Positions 26,966 through 36,573 of a DNA stretch of 64,000 nt are shown piece after piece (position 1 is the stretch's first letter; the number at the start of each line of letters is the position of its first letter). The stretch is from Flagellimonas eckloniae (GTDB lineage Bacteria; Bacteroidota; Bacteroidia; Flavobacteriales; Flavobacteriaceae). Made by a program: the position numbers and the translations under genes. Location of the stretch: the NCBI RefSeq assembly GCF_001413955.1, contig NZ_LCTZ01000002.1:1116001-1180000 (forward strand), written 5' to 3'. The notes under the pieces were generated by a model. The model saw only the letters and a program-made list of their open reading frames with translations, had not been told where the DNA came from and did not search any database.

Positions 26966-29347
26966 CTAAAATTTCCACCATTTTTTCTGACTAGTGCCAT
27001 AACCATAACCATATTTGCCAGCATAGCCCAAATCCGCAGATTTAACGTCGTTGACGACAAAACAAAGTCCCCTGACCTTTCCTTCCTTACTAAGTTTTAT
27101 TGGGTACTCAATTGCTTTTTTCTCAGTGATTCCAGCCCTAGTGACGTAAACTAGATGGTCAGCGTTGTCAGCAATTAGTAAAGTGTCCGATACAACCATT
27201 AATGGCGCGGTATCAACAATAACATAGTCATATTTATCGGAGGCCTCGTCCAAAAACGGTTTCATTCTACTGTTCATTAACAGTTCAGATGGATTAGGGG
27301 GTACCATACCCGAATAAACAACATCTATTTCATTATCATAGACCTTCATAGAATGAAGCACATCTTTAAACCTAAGTTCATCATTAAAAAGATATTCTGT
27401 TAAACCCAAATCCTTATTTGGTCTTTCATTTCGCATGTTATCATGGTCCAAATCTGAAAAAAAACTGTGGAGTTTAGGGTTTCGAATATCCGCTCCAATC
27501 AATATTACCTTTTTACCAGTGCTAGCCAGTATCATTGAAAGATTTGAAGATAGAAAAGTTTTACCTTCTCCCGGCACACTTGAGGTTACAAAAACTATAT
27601 TGTTTTTATTGCTTTCGGTTTTATTTGTTTTGATAAGAAAGTCTAAATTAGTCCTTAATATTCTCAAAGCTTCAGACAGAACAGATCTATCATCCTTTGA
27701 AATTATTTTTTCTTCATTTTTAGTTAGAGCGGGCAACTCTCCCAAAACCGGAAAATCCTTTGCCAAAATATCCACCTCATACATGTTATGGACTTTACTG
27801 TCCAGCATTTCATTTGCGTAAATAACTGAAAATGGAATAAGAAATGCCAAAACAAGCGAGGCCAAATAGATAACTTTTTTTCTTGGTGATGCAGGCTCAG
27901 AATCTGGTATATATGCATCATCAATAGTCTTTGATTTTGGGGAAGCCGAGGCCACTGCAATTTGCGCTTCTTCTCTTTTTTGAAGTAAGTAAAGGTAAAG
28001 TGACTCGGTAGTTTGCTGTTGTCTGGTAATGTCTCTCAGGGCCCTCTCATTTTTTGGGGCCGAATAGATTTTAGATCTAATTATGGATTGTTGCTCACTA
28101 AGCGAATTAACCCTTAGGCCCAAATTGTTCACTGTGCTATTTAAACTTGACTGCATAGTGTTTTTTAGGCTCGCCAATTCCTGATTTAGATTTATAATTA
28201 CCGGATTTTTATCGTTTGAACTTTTAAGTAATCGGTCACGTTCCAAAACCAGCTGATTATACTTTTGCGTAGTGCTTGCAATGGTCTGGTCCGATAGGCC
28301 AATATTTGTAGGAAGCACCTCAAACCCATTTTGGGAATCAACCAAATCCTTCATTGAAGAAGCGATATTGTATTGCGTCTCTACATTGGCCAATTCTTGT
28401 TGATTTGTGGCGCCAATGTTTAAATTAATATTTGATTCAGAGGTAATGTCTGTAAGGCCTTTATTAGACTTGAAATCTTCGGCAGACTGATCAACAGATG
28501 ACAAGCTACCGGAAATTTCCGCTATCCTTTCATTTATAAAATTTGAGGTTCTATCCGCAATGGTCTTTTTATCCTGTATGGCATTTTCATTATATACTTT
28601 GACCAGTTGGTTGATTATATCTTTGGCCTTAGCTTTATTTTTATCTTGTAGGGATATGTTTAAAATGTTAGAAAAATCTTCGGTTAAACTGATTTTAATT
28701 TTATTTTGGTATTGTCTTGCAACATCAGAGATTGGTCTAATTTGAATTTTCAAGTTTTTGCCTAGGTACTTGCGATAGTTGGATGTATTTGGTGTGATTA
28801 CAATACTTCCCATTGGAGTATCGAAATTATTTCCAAATGCATACGCTTTTGAAGGAGCTCCCTCTTCGACACTAAACTCAAACGTTGTGTCTCCTGAAAT
28901 TTTTACCGTAAAATCTTGTTTTGATTTATCGGTTATCGAGTCTTCTGATATAAAATTAAGGTTTATTGGAGGATTTGAATACAGTTCGGAATTTTTAATA
29001 TTCCCCATCTCCAAGATGGTCACATTAAGTCCTAATTCCTTGACAACTTCAATAAGACTTGATCTCGACTTAATTATCTGGATTTCATCCTCAACATTGT
29101 TTTTTCCGCTTGATAGCAAATCCAGTTCTTTAAATAAGTCCAAACCTGTGGAAGAGCCCTTTTCATCTATTATCTGTATGGAGCCCTGTGCCTTATATTC
29201 TGGGGTAGCGTATCTTATAAATAAATATGCGCCAACCAAACAAAATATTCCAGAAAGAATAAAATATTTCCAGTGCTTTGTATAAGTGCTGATAAACTGT
29301 TTTAAGTCTTTACTCTCAAGTTGAGGTTCGTGCTCACGAAAATCCAT
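26966..29347 (-). CDS. Wzc-like polysaccharide co-polymerase / BY-type tyrosine autokinase
   Basis: This 793-residue inner-membrane protein has an N-terminal Wzz domain with a first membrane helix (about residues 32-50), a long periplasmic coiled-coil part with a GNVR-type region, and a second helix (about 490-510). The cytoplasmic kinase domain has Walker A SSVPGEGKTFLSSN, Walker A' ILIGADIRNPKLH and Walker B YVIVDTAPL. The C-terminus has a short tyrosine cluster (YAGKYGYGYG) that would be autophosphorylated. Such proteins control chain length and export with a Wza channel and are reset by CpsB/Wzb phosphatases; one is encoded at 8210-8950. It lies 20 bases downstream of the export lipoprotein gene, in one operon. 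Confidence 0.94.
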   Translation of the reverse strand: MDFREHEPQLESKDLKQFISTYTKHWKYFILSGIFCLVGAYLFIRYATPEYKAQGSIQIIDEKGSSTGLDLFKELDLLSSGKNNVEDEIQIIKSRSSLIEVVKELGLNVTILEMGNIKNSELYSNPPINLNFISEDSITDKSKQDFTVKISGDTTFEFSVEEGAPSKAYAFGNNFDTPMGSIVITPNTSNYRKYLGKNLKIQIRPISDVARQYQNKIKISLTEDFSNILNISLQDKNKAKAKDIINQLVKVYNENAIQDKKTIADRTSNFINERIAEISGSLSSVDQSAEDFKSNKGLTDITSESNINLNIGATNQQELANVETQYNIASSMKDLVDSQNGFEVLPTNIGLSDQTIASTTQKYNQLVLERDRLLKSSNDKNPVIINLNQELASLKNTMQSSLNSTVNNLGLRVNSLSEQQSIIRSKIYSAPKNERALRDITRQQQTTESLYLYLLQKREEAQIAVASASPKSKTIDDAYIPDSEPASPRKKVIYLASLVLAFLIPFSVIYANEMLDSKVHNMYEVDILAKDFPVLGELPALTKNEEKIISKDDRSVLSEALRILRTNLDFLIKTNKTESNKNNIVFVTSSVPGEGKTFLSSNLSMILASTGKKVILIGADIRNPKLHSFFSDLDHDNMRNERPNKDLGLTEYLFNDELRFKDVLHSMKVYDNEIDVVYSGMVPPNPSELLMNSRMKPFLDEASDKYDYVIVDTAPLMVVSDTLLIADNADHLVYVTRAGITEKKAIEYPIKLSKEGKVRGLCFVVNDVKSADLGYAGKYGYGYGTSQKKWWKF

Positions 29348-29367
29348 ATCAATTCTATATTTCTGGA

Positions 29368-30156
29368 TTAATTTCTGGTAATAAGAATAACTGTTGACGT
29401 GATTAGTATGGAAGCTATAGATATTGCAATGGTTGCCCTATTATCCAGACTTGACGATGTTACCGCAGATTGGTTTGGCTCTACATACACAACATCATTT
29501 TGTGTTAAGTAATAAACTGGTGAGGTTAGAACTTCCTTGCTTGTTAAATTTACCTTAGAATATACTTTTGTGCCATCAAAATCACGTATTACCATGACAT
29601 TTTCCCTCATTCCTTTTATTGTAAGATCTCCAGCAAGTCCAATAGCTTCAAGAATGGTTATTCGCTCTCCGTTAACGGGGTATGTTCCTGGCCTATTGAC
29701 CTCACCTAATATAGTGACCGAAAAATTCTTGAGTCTTATATTAATGATTGGATCTTTTAAATAGTCCTTTAATTTTTCCCTCAACAAAACCCTGACTTCT
29801 TCTGGTGAAAGCCCAAGAACTCTTACTTTTCCAATTACAGGAAAATCAATATCCCCATCCTTGTCAACCAAATAATCCACCTGTTCCGGTTTTATTCCAC
29901 CTTCTTGAGATCCTCTATATAAATTGAAAGGAACACTGGCCTCAGAATCCAAAGTAGATATGTGGATTCCTATAAGATCATCAACCTTAAATTTGGGTGA
30001 AAAAGTATTTTTGTCAACCAAAGTTTCAAAATCGTTGGAATTTTGAAAATAAACAACGTCCCTTTTCGAAGCACAAGAACCTATCAATAGTGCTATGAGA
30101 ATAAAAAGACAATAAAAATTAAGAATGAAAAATGGTTTAGGTGTTTTGCTAGACAT
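29368..30156 (-). CDS. Wza-like polysaccharide export lipoprotein
   Basis: This 262-residue protein has an N-terminal lipoprotein signal with the lipobox LIGSC (Cys about 28). A poly_export domain follows (about residues 60-150, including DKDGDIDFPVIGKVRVLG). An SLBB domain (about 150-225) begins FSVTILGEVNRPGTYPV. A hydrophobic C-terminal helix ends in ILITRN. At 262 residues it is shorter than E. coli Wza (about 380) but normal for Bacteroidota. It should form the outer-membrane part of the export channel, working with the kinase encoded just downstream. The start is 8 bases after the stop of the PglF-like gene, so the four minus-strand genes form an operon. Confidence 0.93.
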   Translation of the reverse strand: MSSKTPKPFFILNFYCLFILIALLIGSCASKRDVVYFQNSNDFETLVDKNTFSPKFKVDDLIGIHISTLDSEASVPFNLYRGSQEGGIKPEQVDYLVDKDGDIDFPVIGKVRVLGLSPEEVRVLLREKLKDYLKDPIINIRLKNFSVTILGEVNRPGTYPVNGERITILEAIGLAGDLTIKGMRENVMVIRDFDGTKVYSKVNLTSKEVLTSPVYYLTQNDVVYVEPNQSAVTSSSLDNRATIAISIASILITSTVILITRN

Positions 30157-30164
30157 TTTCTAAG

Positions 30165-32102
30165 TTAAGAAGATTGAAGAATCGTTTTTTGCCCTTTCGG
30201 GTTATCGATGGGGGCTGTTTTATCATCAAATTTACAAAGATCAGAATTATTCGATATAAACTCCGGAACAATTTCTTTCATGAGCTTTACGGTAGAATCG
30301 TTGTGAAAAAGGTTGGAAATACAGAGCTCATCGATTTTAGACATTATCTTTTGATAATCCAACTCCCTAACTTTGCTTATCATAATTTTCTTATTGTAGG
30401 TAGGTAAAGTGTTCTCCCCATTTGCAAGCAGTTCTTCATATAACTTTTCCCCAGGCCTTAAACCGGTAATTTTAATATCTATGTCCTCTGGATACTTAAG
30501 ACCCGACAGCTTGATCATGTTCTTAGCCAGATCAAATATTTTGACGGACTCTCCCATATCAAATATGAATATTTCACCACCTTCTCCCATAGCTCCTGCC
30601 TCCAAAACCAATTGCGATGCTTCAGGAATGGTCATAAAATATCTCGTAATATCCTTATGTGTAACAGTCAAAGGACCTCCTTTCTCAATTTGTTTCTTAA
30701 ATAAGGGTATCACAGAACCATTGGACCCTAAAACATTTCCAAATCGCGTGGTAATAAATTTAGTTTTGTTTACGTGCTGCATACAACTTATATACATTTC
30801 CGCAATGCGCTTAGAAGCTCCCATAATATTAGTTGGGTTTACTGCCTTATCTGTGGAGACAAAAACAAATTTATCAACATGGTACTGCAGGGAAAGGTCT
30901 GCCAATGTTTTGGTGCCAGCAACGTTCACCTTTATTGCCTCATAAGAATTGTATTCCATTAAGGGCACATGCTTATATGCTGCTGCGTGAAAAATGACAT
31001 CTGGTTTATATTGTTGAAACAATAAGTTCATTTTGCTTTTATCTCTAATATCAGAGACAATTGGGATAAAATTATGTTTGCCGTTCTGTTTCAATTCCTG
31101 CTGTAAATCATAAAGAGGTGATTCCGCTTGGTCCACAATGATCAGAGATTTATAATCATAATTCGTGATTTGCCTCACAATTTCGCTACCTATGGAGCCG
31201 GCACCACCACTGACCATAACAACTTTGTCTCTTAGTTCATCTGAAACCCGGGACTTCTTTATATTAATCGGGACCCTGTTCAACAAGTCCTCGATTTGTA
31301 CGTTTTTAATTTGGGAAATTTTAAACTCTCCATTTATCCAATCTTGAACTGGTGGTATGATTTTTACCTGAACTGGAAAATCTACCAGACTCTCCACCAA
31401 ATTCTTTAAAGCAATACTATCAATGTTGTGTATTGCAACTATTATTTCCTCAACACCCTTTTTTTTCAAGAAATACTGAGTCAGCATCTCTCTTTTGACA
31501 ACTATAGTGCCATTGATTCTTTTACCTACCTTCTTGGCATCATCATCTATGTAACCAACAACCTTAATATTGGTGCCCGTATGGTTGGTTATGGCGTTGT
31601 AAGCTATTATACCAGATTCTCCGGCTCCATAAATAAGTATATTCTTGGTTCTTGTAAATTTTTGAACCAAACTTTGATAGAATGATTTGAATAGATATCT
31701 AGACCCTGTTAAGGAAACAAAACTTATAAGACTATGAATAATAATAATCGATAGAGGTACAGTAAAGTCACCCATAAAGTCGAATTGCCTGTTCACCATT
31801 ACGATAAAAATGGTAAAGATGCTGGAAAGACAGAGTGCATTAAAAATATTATAGACATCCTTTACACCCGTATGCCTTATGAATCCCTTATGGGAACCTG
31901 TTATTAAAAATGCGATAATTGCAGTAAGCGCAACAATGGGCAATTGTAACAATAATTTGCCCACATCAAAGTTGAGCGTCAGGTTAAACCTAATGAGGTA
32001 GGACAGAATGAACGATATTGAAATCGTAAGTACATCTATTAACAGCACCAACCATTTTGATGCGTATCTATGTAAATTTTTTGTTAGGTAGTTCTTTATC
32101 AT
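30165..32102 (-). CDS. PglF/CapD/FlaA1-type nucleoside-diphosphate-sugar 4,6-dehydratase
   Basis: This 645-residue protein has four N-terminal membrane helices (about residues 15-135) and a CoA-binding-like Rossmann domain (ILIYGAGESGIIAYNA, about 155). The catalytic short-chain dehydrogenase domain has GGAGSIGSEIVRQ (about 298), STDKAVNPTNIMGASK and GLRPGEKLYEELL. This is the architecture of Campylobacter PglF and Pseudomonas WbpM, which convert UDP-GlcNAc to the 4-keto-6-deoxy sugar. The aminotransferase gene upstream overlaps it by four bases (ATGA). PglC- and PglD-like genes at 53104-54378 complete a likely diacetylbacillosamine route. Specificity for C5-inverting or retaining chemistry cannot be read from sequence. 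Confidence 0.92.
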   Translation of the reverse strand: MIKNYLTKNLHRYASKWLVLLIDVLTISISFILSYLIRFNLTLNFDVGKLLLQLPIVALTAIIAFLITGSHKGFIRHTGVKDVYNIFNALCLSSIFTIFIVMVNRQFDFMGDFTVPLSIIIIHSLISFVSLTGSRYLFKSFYQSLVQKFTRTKNILIYGAGESGIIAYNAITNHTGTNIKVVGYIDDDAKKVGKRINGTIVVKREMLTQYFLKKKGVEEIIVAIHNIDSIALKNLVESLVDFPVQVKIIPPVQDWINGEFKISQIKNVQIEDLLNRVPINIKKSRVSDELRDKVVMVSGGAGSIGSEIVRQITNYDYKSLIIVDQAESPLYDLQQELKQNGKHNFIPIVSDIRDKSKMNLLFQQYKPDVIFHAAAYKHVPLMEYNSYEAIKVNVAGTKTLADLSLQYHVDKFVFVSTDKAVNPTNIMGASKRIAEMYISCMQHVNKTKFITTRFGNVLGSNGSVIPLFKKQIEKGGPLTVTHKDITRYFMTIPEASQLVLEAGAMGEGGEIFIFDMGESVKIFDLAKNMIKLSGLKYPEDIDIKITGLRPGEKLYEELLANGENTLPTYNKKIMISKVRELDYQKIMSKIDELCISNLFHNDSTVKLMKEIVPEFISNNSDLCKFDDKTAPIDNPKGQKTILQSS

Positions 32103-33226
32103 TTGGAAATGGTCGTTAATATTATGGAGATTACCCTATCTAAATCTTCTATTTCCAAGTTTGAGCCACTTGGCAAACAAAGCCCTCTTTCGAATAGACT
32201 CGAAGAAGTTCCGTCTAAAAAGCTTGGGGTGTCTTTAAATACCGGTTGCTCGTGCATTGGTTTCCATAGAGGTCTAGATTCTACTTCATCCGCTAGTAAG
32301 GCCAATCTTATTTTTTCTCTAATTTCAAAAGAAGGTGTAAGAATACAGGTTAACCACCGATTGCTAAAAAATCCGGTGGGCTCATCCAAGAATTCAATTT
32401 CTGGAAGTTGACTCAATGCCCTCTTATAGTATGTAAAGTTCGCCCTCCTTGCATCTACACGGTCACTTAAAACCTCCATTTGCCCACGTCCTATTCCAGC
32501 AAGCACATTGCTCATTCGGTAATTGTATCCAATAGAGGAGTGTAAATAGTGTGGAGCTTCATCCCGTGCCTGTGTAGATAAGTACACTGCCTTATTTTTA
32601 TGATTCACATTTCTGGAGACCAGCGCTCCACCTCCAGAGGTTGTGATTATTTTATTTCCGTTAAACGATAGGATGGCTAAGTCACCAAAGCTGCCGCACT
32701 TGTTATTCTTGTATTCACTCCCCAAGGCCTCAGCACTATCTTCCAAAACAGGGATATCGTATTTGGACGCAATTTCTTCAACTGTATTCACTTGATAGGG
32801 CATTCCGTAGAGGTGAACCGCAATTATTGCTTTAGGCTTTTTCCCTTTTTCCATTCTATCAATAATTGCCTCCTCTAAAAGTTCAGGTGAAATGTTCCAA
32901 GTAGTTTCCTCACTATCAACAAAAATAGGAGTAGCACCTAAATACACAATGGGGTTTGCCGAAGCAGAAAAGGTGAAGCTTTGGCAGATAACCTCATCAC
33001 CGGCGCCTACACCAAGAAGTTTTAACCCTAAATGTATTGCGGCCGTTCCAGAACTCAGTGCTGCTACATGAACACCATCTCCCAAATAATTTTCGATTGA
33101 TTCTTCAAAAAAGTCAACATTGGGTCCAAGTGGCGCAATCCAATTGGTATCGAAGGCATGCTGCACATAACCTCTTTCCCCAAGTCCAATGTGGGGAGAT
33201 GATAACCATATTTTAGTTTTTGTCAT
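32099..33226 (-). CDS. PglE-type DegT/DnrJ/EryC1 sugar aminotransferase
   Basis: This 375-residue pyridoxal-phosphate enzyme starts at the ATG at 33226, just after a TTG. The sequence begins TKIWLSSPHIGLGERGYV. It contains ALSSGTAAIHLGL, the cofactor-contacting EDSAEALGS, and the Schiff-base lysine in SFNGNKIITTSGGG. Family members aminate 4-keto sugars. In PglE, UDP-4-keto-6-deoxy-GlcNAc becomes UDP-4-amino-4,6-dideoxy-GlcNAc. Because the gene overlaps the PglF-like gene and a PglD-like acetyltransferase is nearby, bacillosamine synthesis is the most economical reading. Perosamine-type chemistry is an alternative, since GDP-mannose dehydratase is also present. It is the first gene of the minus-strand operon. 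Confidence 0.92.
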   Translation of the reverse strand: MTKTKIWLSSPHIGLGERGYVQHAFDTNWIAPLGPNVDFFEESIENYLGDGVHVAALSSGTAAIHLGLKLLGVGAGDEVICQSFTFSASANPIVYLGATPIFVDSEETTWNISPELLEEAIIDRMEKGKKPKAIIAVHLYGMPYQVNTVEEIASKYDIPVLEDSAEALGSEYKNNKCGSFGDLAILSFNGNKIITTSGGGALVSRNVNHKNKAVYLSTQARDEAPHYLHSSIGYNYRMSNVLAGIGRGQMEVLSDRVDARRANFTYYKRALSQLPEIEFLDEPTGFFSNRWLTCILTPSFEIREKIRLALLADEVESRPLWKPMHEQPVFKDTPSFLDGTSSSLFERGLCLPSGSNLEIEDLDRVISIILTTISK

Positions 33227-33258
33227 CAAGATGGGGTTATATATTATTTATTTACATT

Positions 33259-33266
33259 CAAAAATA
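33259..33266 (-). promoter_or_regulatory. Possible -7 box for the aminotransferase-to-wzc operon
   Basis: On the minus strand this reads TATTTTTG (TAnnTTTG), about 33 bases before the aminotransferase ATG. The best upstream TTTG is only 14 bases away, which is shorter than usual. Confidence 0.35.
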
Positions 33267-33361
33267 GAAGACATTATACGCAAACGCCGTATTAATCGTT
33301 CAACATATTATAATTCCGATTAAGTGACCCTTTTTGAATGGAATTGCAAGTTAAATCGAAG

Positions 33362-33369
33362 TATTTTTG
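33362..33369 (+). promoter_or_regulatory. Possible -7 box for the UDP-glucose dehydrogenase gene
   Basis: TATTTTTG matches TAnnTTTG, about 100 bases before the ATG. Candidate TTG elements give spacers of 25 or 15 bases, so the match is incomplete. It lies in the divergent region between the two halves of the polysaccharide cluster. Confidence 0.35.
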
Positions 33370-33468
33370 CATAGTGATTTTAAATAAATATGTTTACATA
33401 ATTTATTCACAATAGTATCAACGAATCTTTCGAAAAATATTATTCATAATTGAACAAACCTTTCTAAA

Positions 33469-34866
33469 ATGAGAAAAGTAAATCAGATCTGCTGTATTGG
33501 TGCCGGCTATGTAGGCGGCCCCACCATGGCCGTGATTGCTAAACAATGTCCTGAAATTAAAGTTAACGTGGTTGATATCAACCAAAAAAGAATTGACCAA
33601 TGGAACGGCGAAAATTTGGACGAACTGCCCATTTACGAGCCTGGACTAAAGGAAATCATTGGTGAGACAAGAGGTAGAAACCTATTTTTTTCCAGTGATG
33701 TGGATACAGCGATAGACAATGCCGAATTGATTTTTATTTCTGTAAACACCCCAACAAAAACCTACGGTAAGGGGAAAGGCCAAGCTTCCGACCTGAAGTA
33801 CATAGAACTCTGTGCCCGTAATATTGCGAAAGTGGCAAAAAGCGATAAAATTGTAGTGGAAAAGTCCACTCTTCCGGTGAGAACTGCAGAGGCCATAAAA
33901 AGTATTCTGGACAACACTGGAAATGACGTGAATTTCGAGATTTTATCAAATCCGGAATTTTTGGCCGAAGGTACGGCTGTTGAAGATCTTTTATCAGCCG
34001 ACAGGGTTCTTATTGGTGGGGCAGAAACGGAATCAGGAAGGGAAGCCAGAAATATCTTAAGTTGGGTCTATGAGCACTGGTTGCCTAAAGAGCGTATTTT
34101 GCAAACCAACGTTTGGTCTTCCGAACTCTCCAAATTGGTTGCAAATGCTTTTTTGGCGCAAAGGGTCTCTTCAATAAATTCTATTTCCGCTCTATGTGAA
34201 AAAACAGATGCCAATATCGCAGAGGTTTCAAGAGCTATTGGTTTTGATAGCAGGATTGGTCCAAAATTTTTAAGCTCCTCTGTAGGGTTTGGGGGGTCAT
34301 GCTTCCAAAAAGATATTTTAAACCTTGTTTACATAGCTAAAAGCTTCGGATTAAATGAAGTGGCCGATTATTGGGAACAGGTCATCATCATGAACGACTA
34401 TCAGAAAAAACGTTTTGCTGACAACATTGTTTCAACACTCTACAACACGGTATCCGGCAAAAAAATTGCCTTTTATGGTTGGGCTTTCAAAAAAGACACC
34501 AACGATACCAGGGAATCTGCTGCCATTTATGTAGCCGACTTGCTACTTGATGAACAGGCTGAAATTACAGTTTATGACCCAAAAGTGAACGCTGAAACGA
34601 TTTATAAAGATTTGGACTATTTGAATAGTCGAGATCCTGAAGAAAACCGTAAACTTCTAACAGTGGTATCTGACCCAATGGAAGCAGCGAAAGATGCACA
34701 TGCAGTTGCAATTCTCACTGAATGGGATGAATTTAAAACCCTTGATTGGAACTCCATATACAATGATATGCTAAAGCCAGCCTTCCTATTTGATGGTAGA
34801 AGGATATTAGATAAAGAACACATGGAGGAAATCGGATTCAAATTTTACAAAATAGGACAATCATAA
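33469..34866 (+). CDS. UDP-glucose 6-dehydrogenase, animal-like class
   Basis: This 465-residue NAD-dependent enzyme makes UDP-glucuronate by two oxidations. The N-terminal Rossmann motif is [13 protein letters not shown], the catalytic cysteine lies in [17 protein letters not shown], and the end has [12 protein letters not shown] and [10 protein letters not shown]. These blocks, and the length, match animal UGDH much better than the short bacterial Ugd/TuaD class (usually GTGYVGL and about 390-450 residues). Such eukaryote-like forms are known in some bacteria. The product would supply uronic acid to the polysaccharide built by the genes downstream. It is a single-gene unit closed by a strong terminator. 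Confidence 0.95.
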   Translation: MRKVNQICCIGAGYVGGPTMAVIAKQCPEIKVNVVDINQKRIDQWNGENLDELPIYEPGLKEIIGETRGRNLFFSSDVDTAIDNAELIFISVNTPTKTYGKGKGQASDLKYIELCARNIAKVAKSDKIVVEKSTLPVRTAEAIKSILDNTGNDVNFEILSNPEFLAEGTAVEDLLSADRVLIGGAETESGREARNILSWVYEHWLPKERILQTNVWSSELSKLVANAFLAQRVSSINSISALCEKTDANIAEVSRAIGFDSRIGPKFLSSSVGFGGSCFQKDILNLVYIAKSFGLNEVADYWEQVIIMNDYQKKRFADNIVSTLYNTVSGKKIAFYGWAFKKDTNDTRESAAIYVADLLLDEQAEITVYDPKVNAETIYKDLDYLNSRDPEENRKLLTVVSDPMEAAKDAHAVAILTEWDEFKTLDWNSIYNDMLKPAFLFDGRRILDKEHMEEIGFKFYKIGQS

Positions 34867-34896
34867 ACCATTTGATTCCCTGCATCGCAACATTTT

Positions 34897-34941
34897 AAAT
34901 CGCATAACCTGGCAAACTCTTGTCAAGTTATGTGATTTTTT
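34897..34941 (+). terminator. Rho-independent terminator after the UDP-glucose dehydrogenase gene
   Basis: A 19-bp imperfect stem (34897-34915 with 34920-34938; one mismatch and two G-U pairs) has a 4-base loop and overlaps a run of six T (34936-34941). Confidence 0.85.
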
Positions 34942-35004
34942 GATATTAAGACACACAAAATTTAAAAAGAATTACCGACTTTTAACCATTATCATAAAAT
35001 AGCA

Positions 35005-36174
35005 ATGAAGGAAGTAATACTATACAGTCCAGGCGCTTACCAAGCCTATGGACATTCTTTTGATTATTCTAAAGGACTGTCCGAAGCTTTTTACAACTTG
35101 GGTTACACTGTACATGTTTTTGGTATAGATGGTCCATTGCAGTTTCCAGAATTTGTTAATGAGAAGAGGACCCGTAAAAACACAAATCCCCAGAAAAAAA
35201 AGACTCTTTTTGAAAAACTAAGATGGGGTTTTAAAAGGTTGTTTGACTCAAATAGGATTTTAAATGATTTCACCAAATTTTACGGAAATTTTGAAAACAG
35301 GCCACTTGTAATTTTTGAAACCTTTGAATATTTCAGTCTTGCAAAGACCGTTGCTCCCTTTTCAAACAATTATTTTTGTGTTTTTCATGATACAAATTTC
35401 AATTTTCAGCACACTTCGCTAATCGCAGGTTTATACAAGCAGTTTGCAAAGATTCCGGCAAAAAAGATTGTAAAGAATTCAATACGGTCATTTGTTCATG
35501 GTGCAGAAATGAAAAAGAACTTTATCCATCAAATGGGTGCAAAGTATGCCCAAAAAATTGAAGAGATTCCCTATGGAGCTCCCAATCCCTTGCAAATTAC
35601 ATCTTCTGAAAAAGTCCTTTCAAGAGAAAAAATTCAACTTGAAAAGGATAAAAAATACCTTCTTTCTTTCGGCACTTTAAGATCTGACAAGGAATACGAA
35701 CCAATTCTATCTGCGTTAAAATCAAAAACAGATTGGGTTTGGATCATTGCCGGTCCAGAAGGCGATTATTCATACAACGACATTCTGGAAAAAGGAAAAA
35801 AAGAAAAAGTAGAGGAAAGGATTTTGACATTTCCAAAGTTTATTAAAAACGATGAACAACGATTGTTTTTTACCGCAGCAGACGTTGTCATTAACTTGTA
35901 CAAACCCTTTATAAGACATGAAAGTGGCACAGCCCAATTGGCCCGCACTTACAACGTGCCAGTAATAGTTTCTGGGCCCCCTGACCTTACGGAATATGTT
36001 TCTAAAAAAAATATTGGATGGGTGGTAAACGAAAAGTTGAGTGTTGCCAAAGTACTTGGGACTTTTGAATCTTTGGACCAAAAAGAAAAGACAATCATTC
36101 TTGACAATATAAGAACACTTGCGCTTAAAAACTCATGGTCAAGCGTAGTGAATCGAATCCTAAGTTTCACATAA
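35005..36174 (+). CDS. Glycosyltransferase, GT4-like (GT-B fold)
   Basis: This 389-residue protein begins EVILYSPGAYQAYGHSFDY, placing a glycine-rich donor loop near the start. The C-terminal half has YLLSFGTLRSDKEY, WIIAGPEGDYSY and the sugar-nucleotide-binding region HESGTAQLARTYNVPVIVS, the pattern of group 1 glycosyltransferases. Donor and acceptor are unknown. It lies beyond the terminator of the UDP-glucose dehydrogenase gene and is followed by a 399-base gap, so it seems to be its own unit. It is one of six candidate glycosyltransferases for the repeat unit. Confidence 0.82.
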   Translation: MKEVILYSPGAYQAYGHSFDYSKGLSEAFYNLGYTVHVFGIDGPLQFPEFVNEKRTRKNTNPQKKKTLFEKLRWGFKRLFDSNRILNDFTKFYGNFENRPLVIFETFEYFSLAKTVAPFSNNYFCVFHDTNFNFQHTSLIAGLYKQFAKIPAKKIVKNSIRSFVHGAEMKKNFIHQMGAKYAQKIEEIPYGAPNPLQITSSEKVLSREKIQLEKDKKYLLSFGTLRSDKEYEPILSALKSKTDWVWIIAGPEGDYSYNDILEKGKKEKVEERILTFPKFIKNDEQRLFFTAADVVINLYKPFIRHESGTAQLARTYNVPVIVSGPPDLTEYVSKKNIGWVVNEKLSVAKVLGTFESLDQKEKTIILDNIRTLALKNSWSSVVNRILSFT

Positions 36175-36573
36175 TTTGCACATATATTAGGATAACCATT
36201 TCAATTTTAAACCCAGTTTTCCGAATCTCACTACTATAGATATATGAATCTCAGATTATTGTAGACGTATTCTGCCCCAACCAAAAATAGCTTTGCATTG
36301 GCGTTATCAAAATTGCCATTATTTTAAGAGATAAACCGGCTACGCAAAATCTTGAAACATAGAAACATTAAGTCAAAATATTGCCTTTGGGCTTAGTTCC
36401 AGCAGAATAAATTATAGATTTCTTAACAGGATATTTCGGTAGTATTCCTACTCAGTTTTTAACTATTGGTGCATTTCATCGAAAAAATCGGTGTTTTTGC
36501 CGATATGGTAACATTTTTAAATAATATTGCTTACGGATTTAATTCGTAACCGCTTAAATTACGTTACCTACTT
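36175..36573. other. Long intergenic region before the lyase-like lipoprotein gene
   Basis: These 399 bases contain no supportable gene. TAGCTTTG at 36288-36295 matches TAnnTTTG (a TTG 26 bases upstream is too far for a good -33). If used, the leader of the next gene would be about 275 bases. Only weak hairpins are present, for example ATCGG/CCGAT at 36487-36504, and I recognise no riboswitch. Confidence 0.4.

Noticed and set aside
26574..27154. Plus-strand open frames around the end of the wzc-like gene
   Set aside because: They overlap the signal peptide of twin 2 or the C-terminus of the kinase on the other strand and have no family features.
36175..36573. Riboswitch or small RNA in the long leader
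   Set aside because: Only short weak hairpins are present and no known motif is recognisable.
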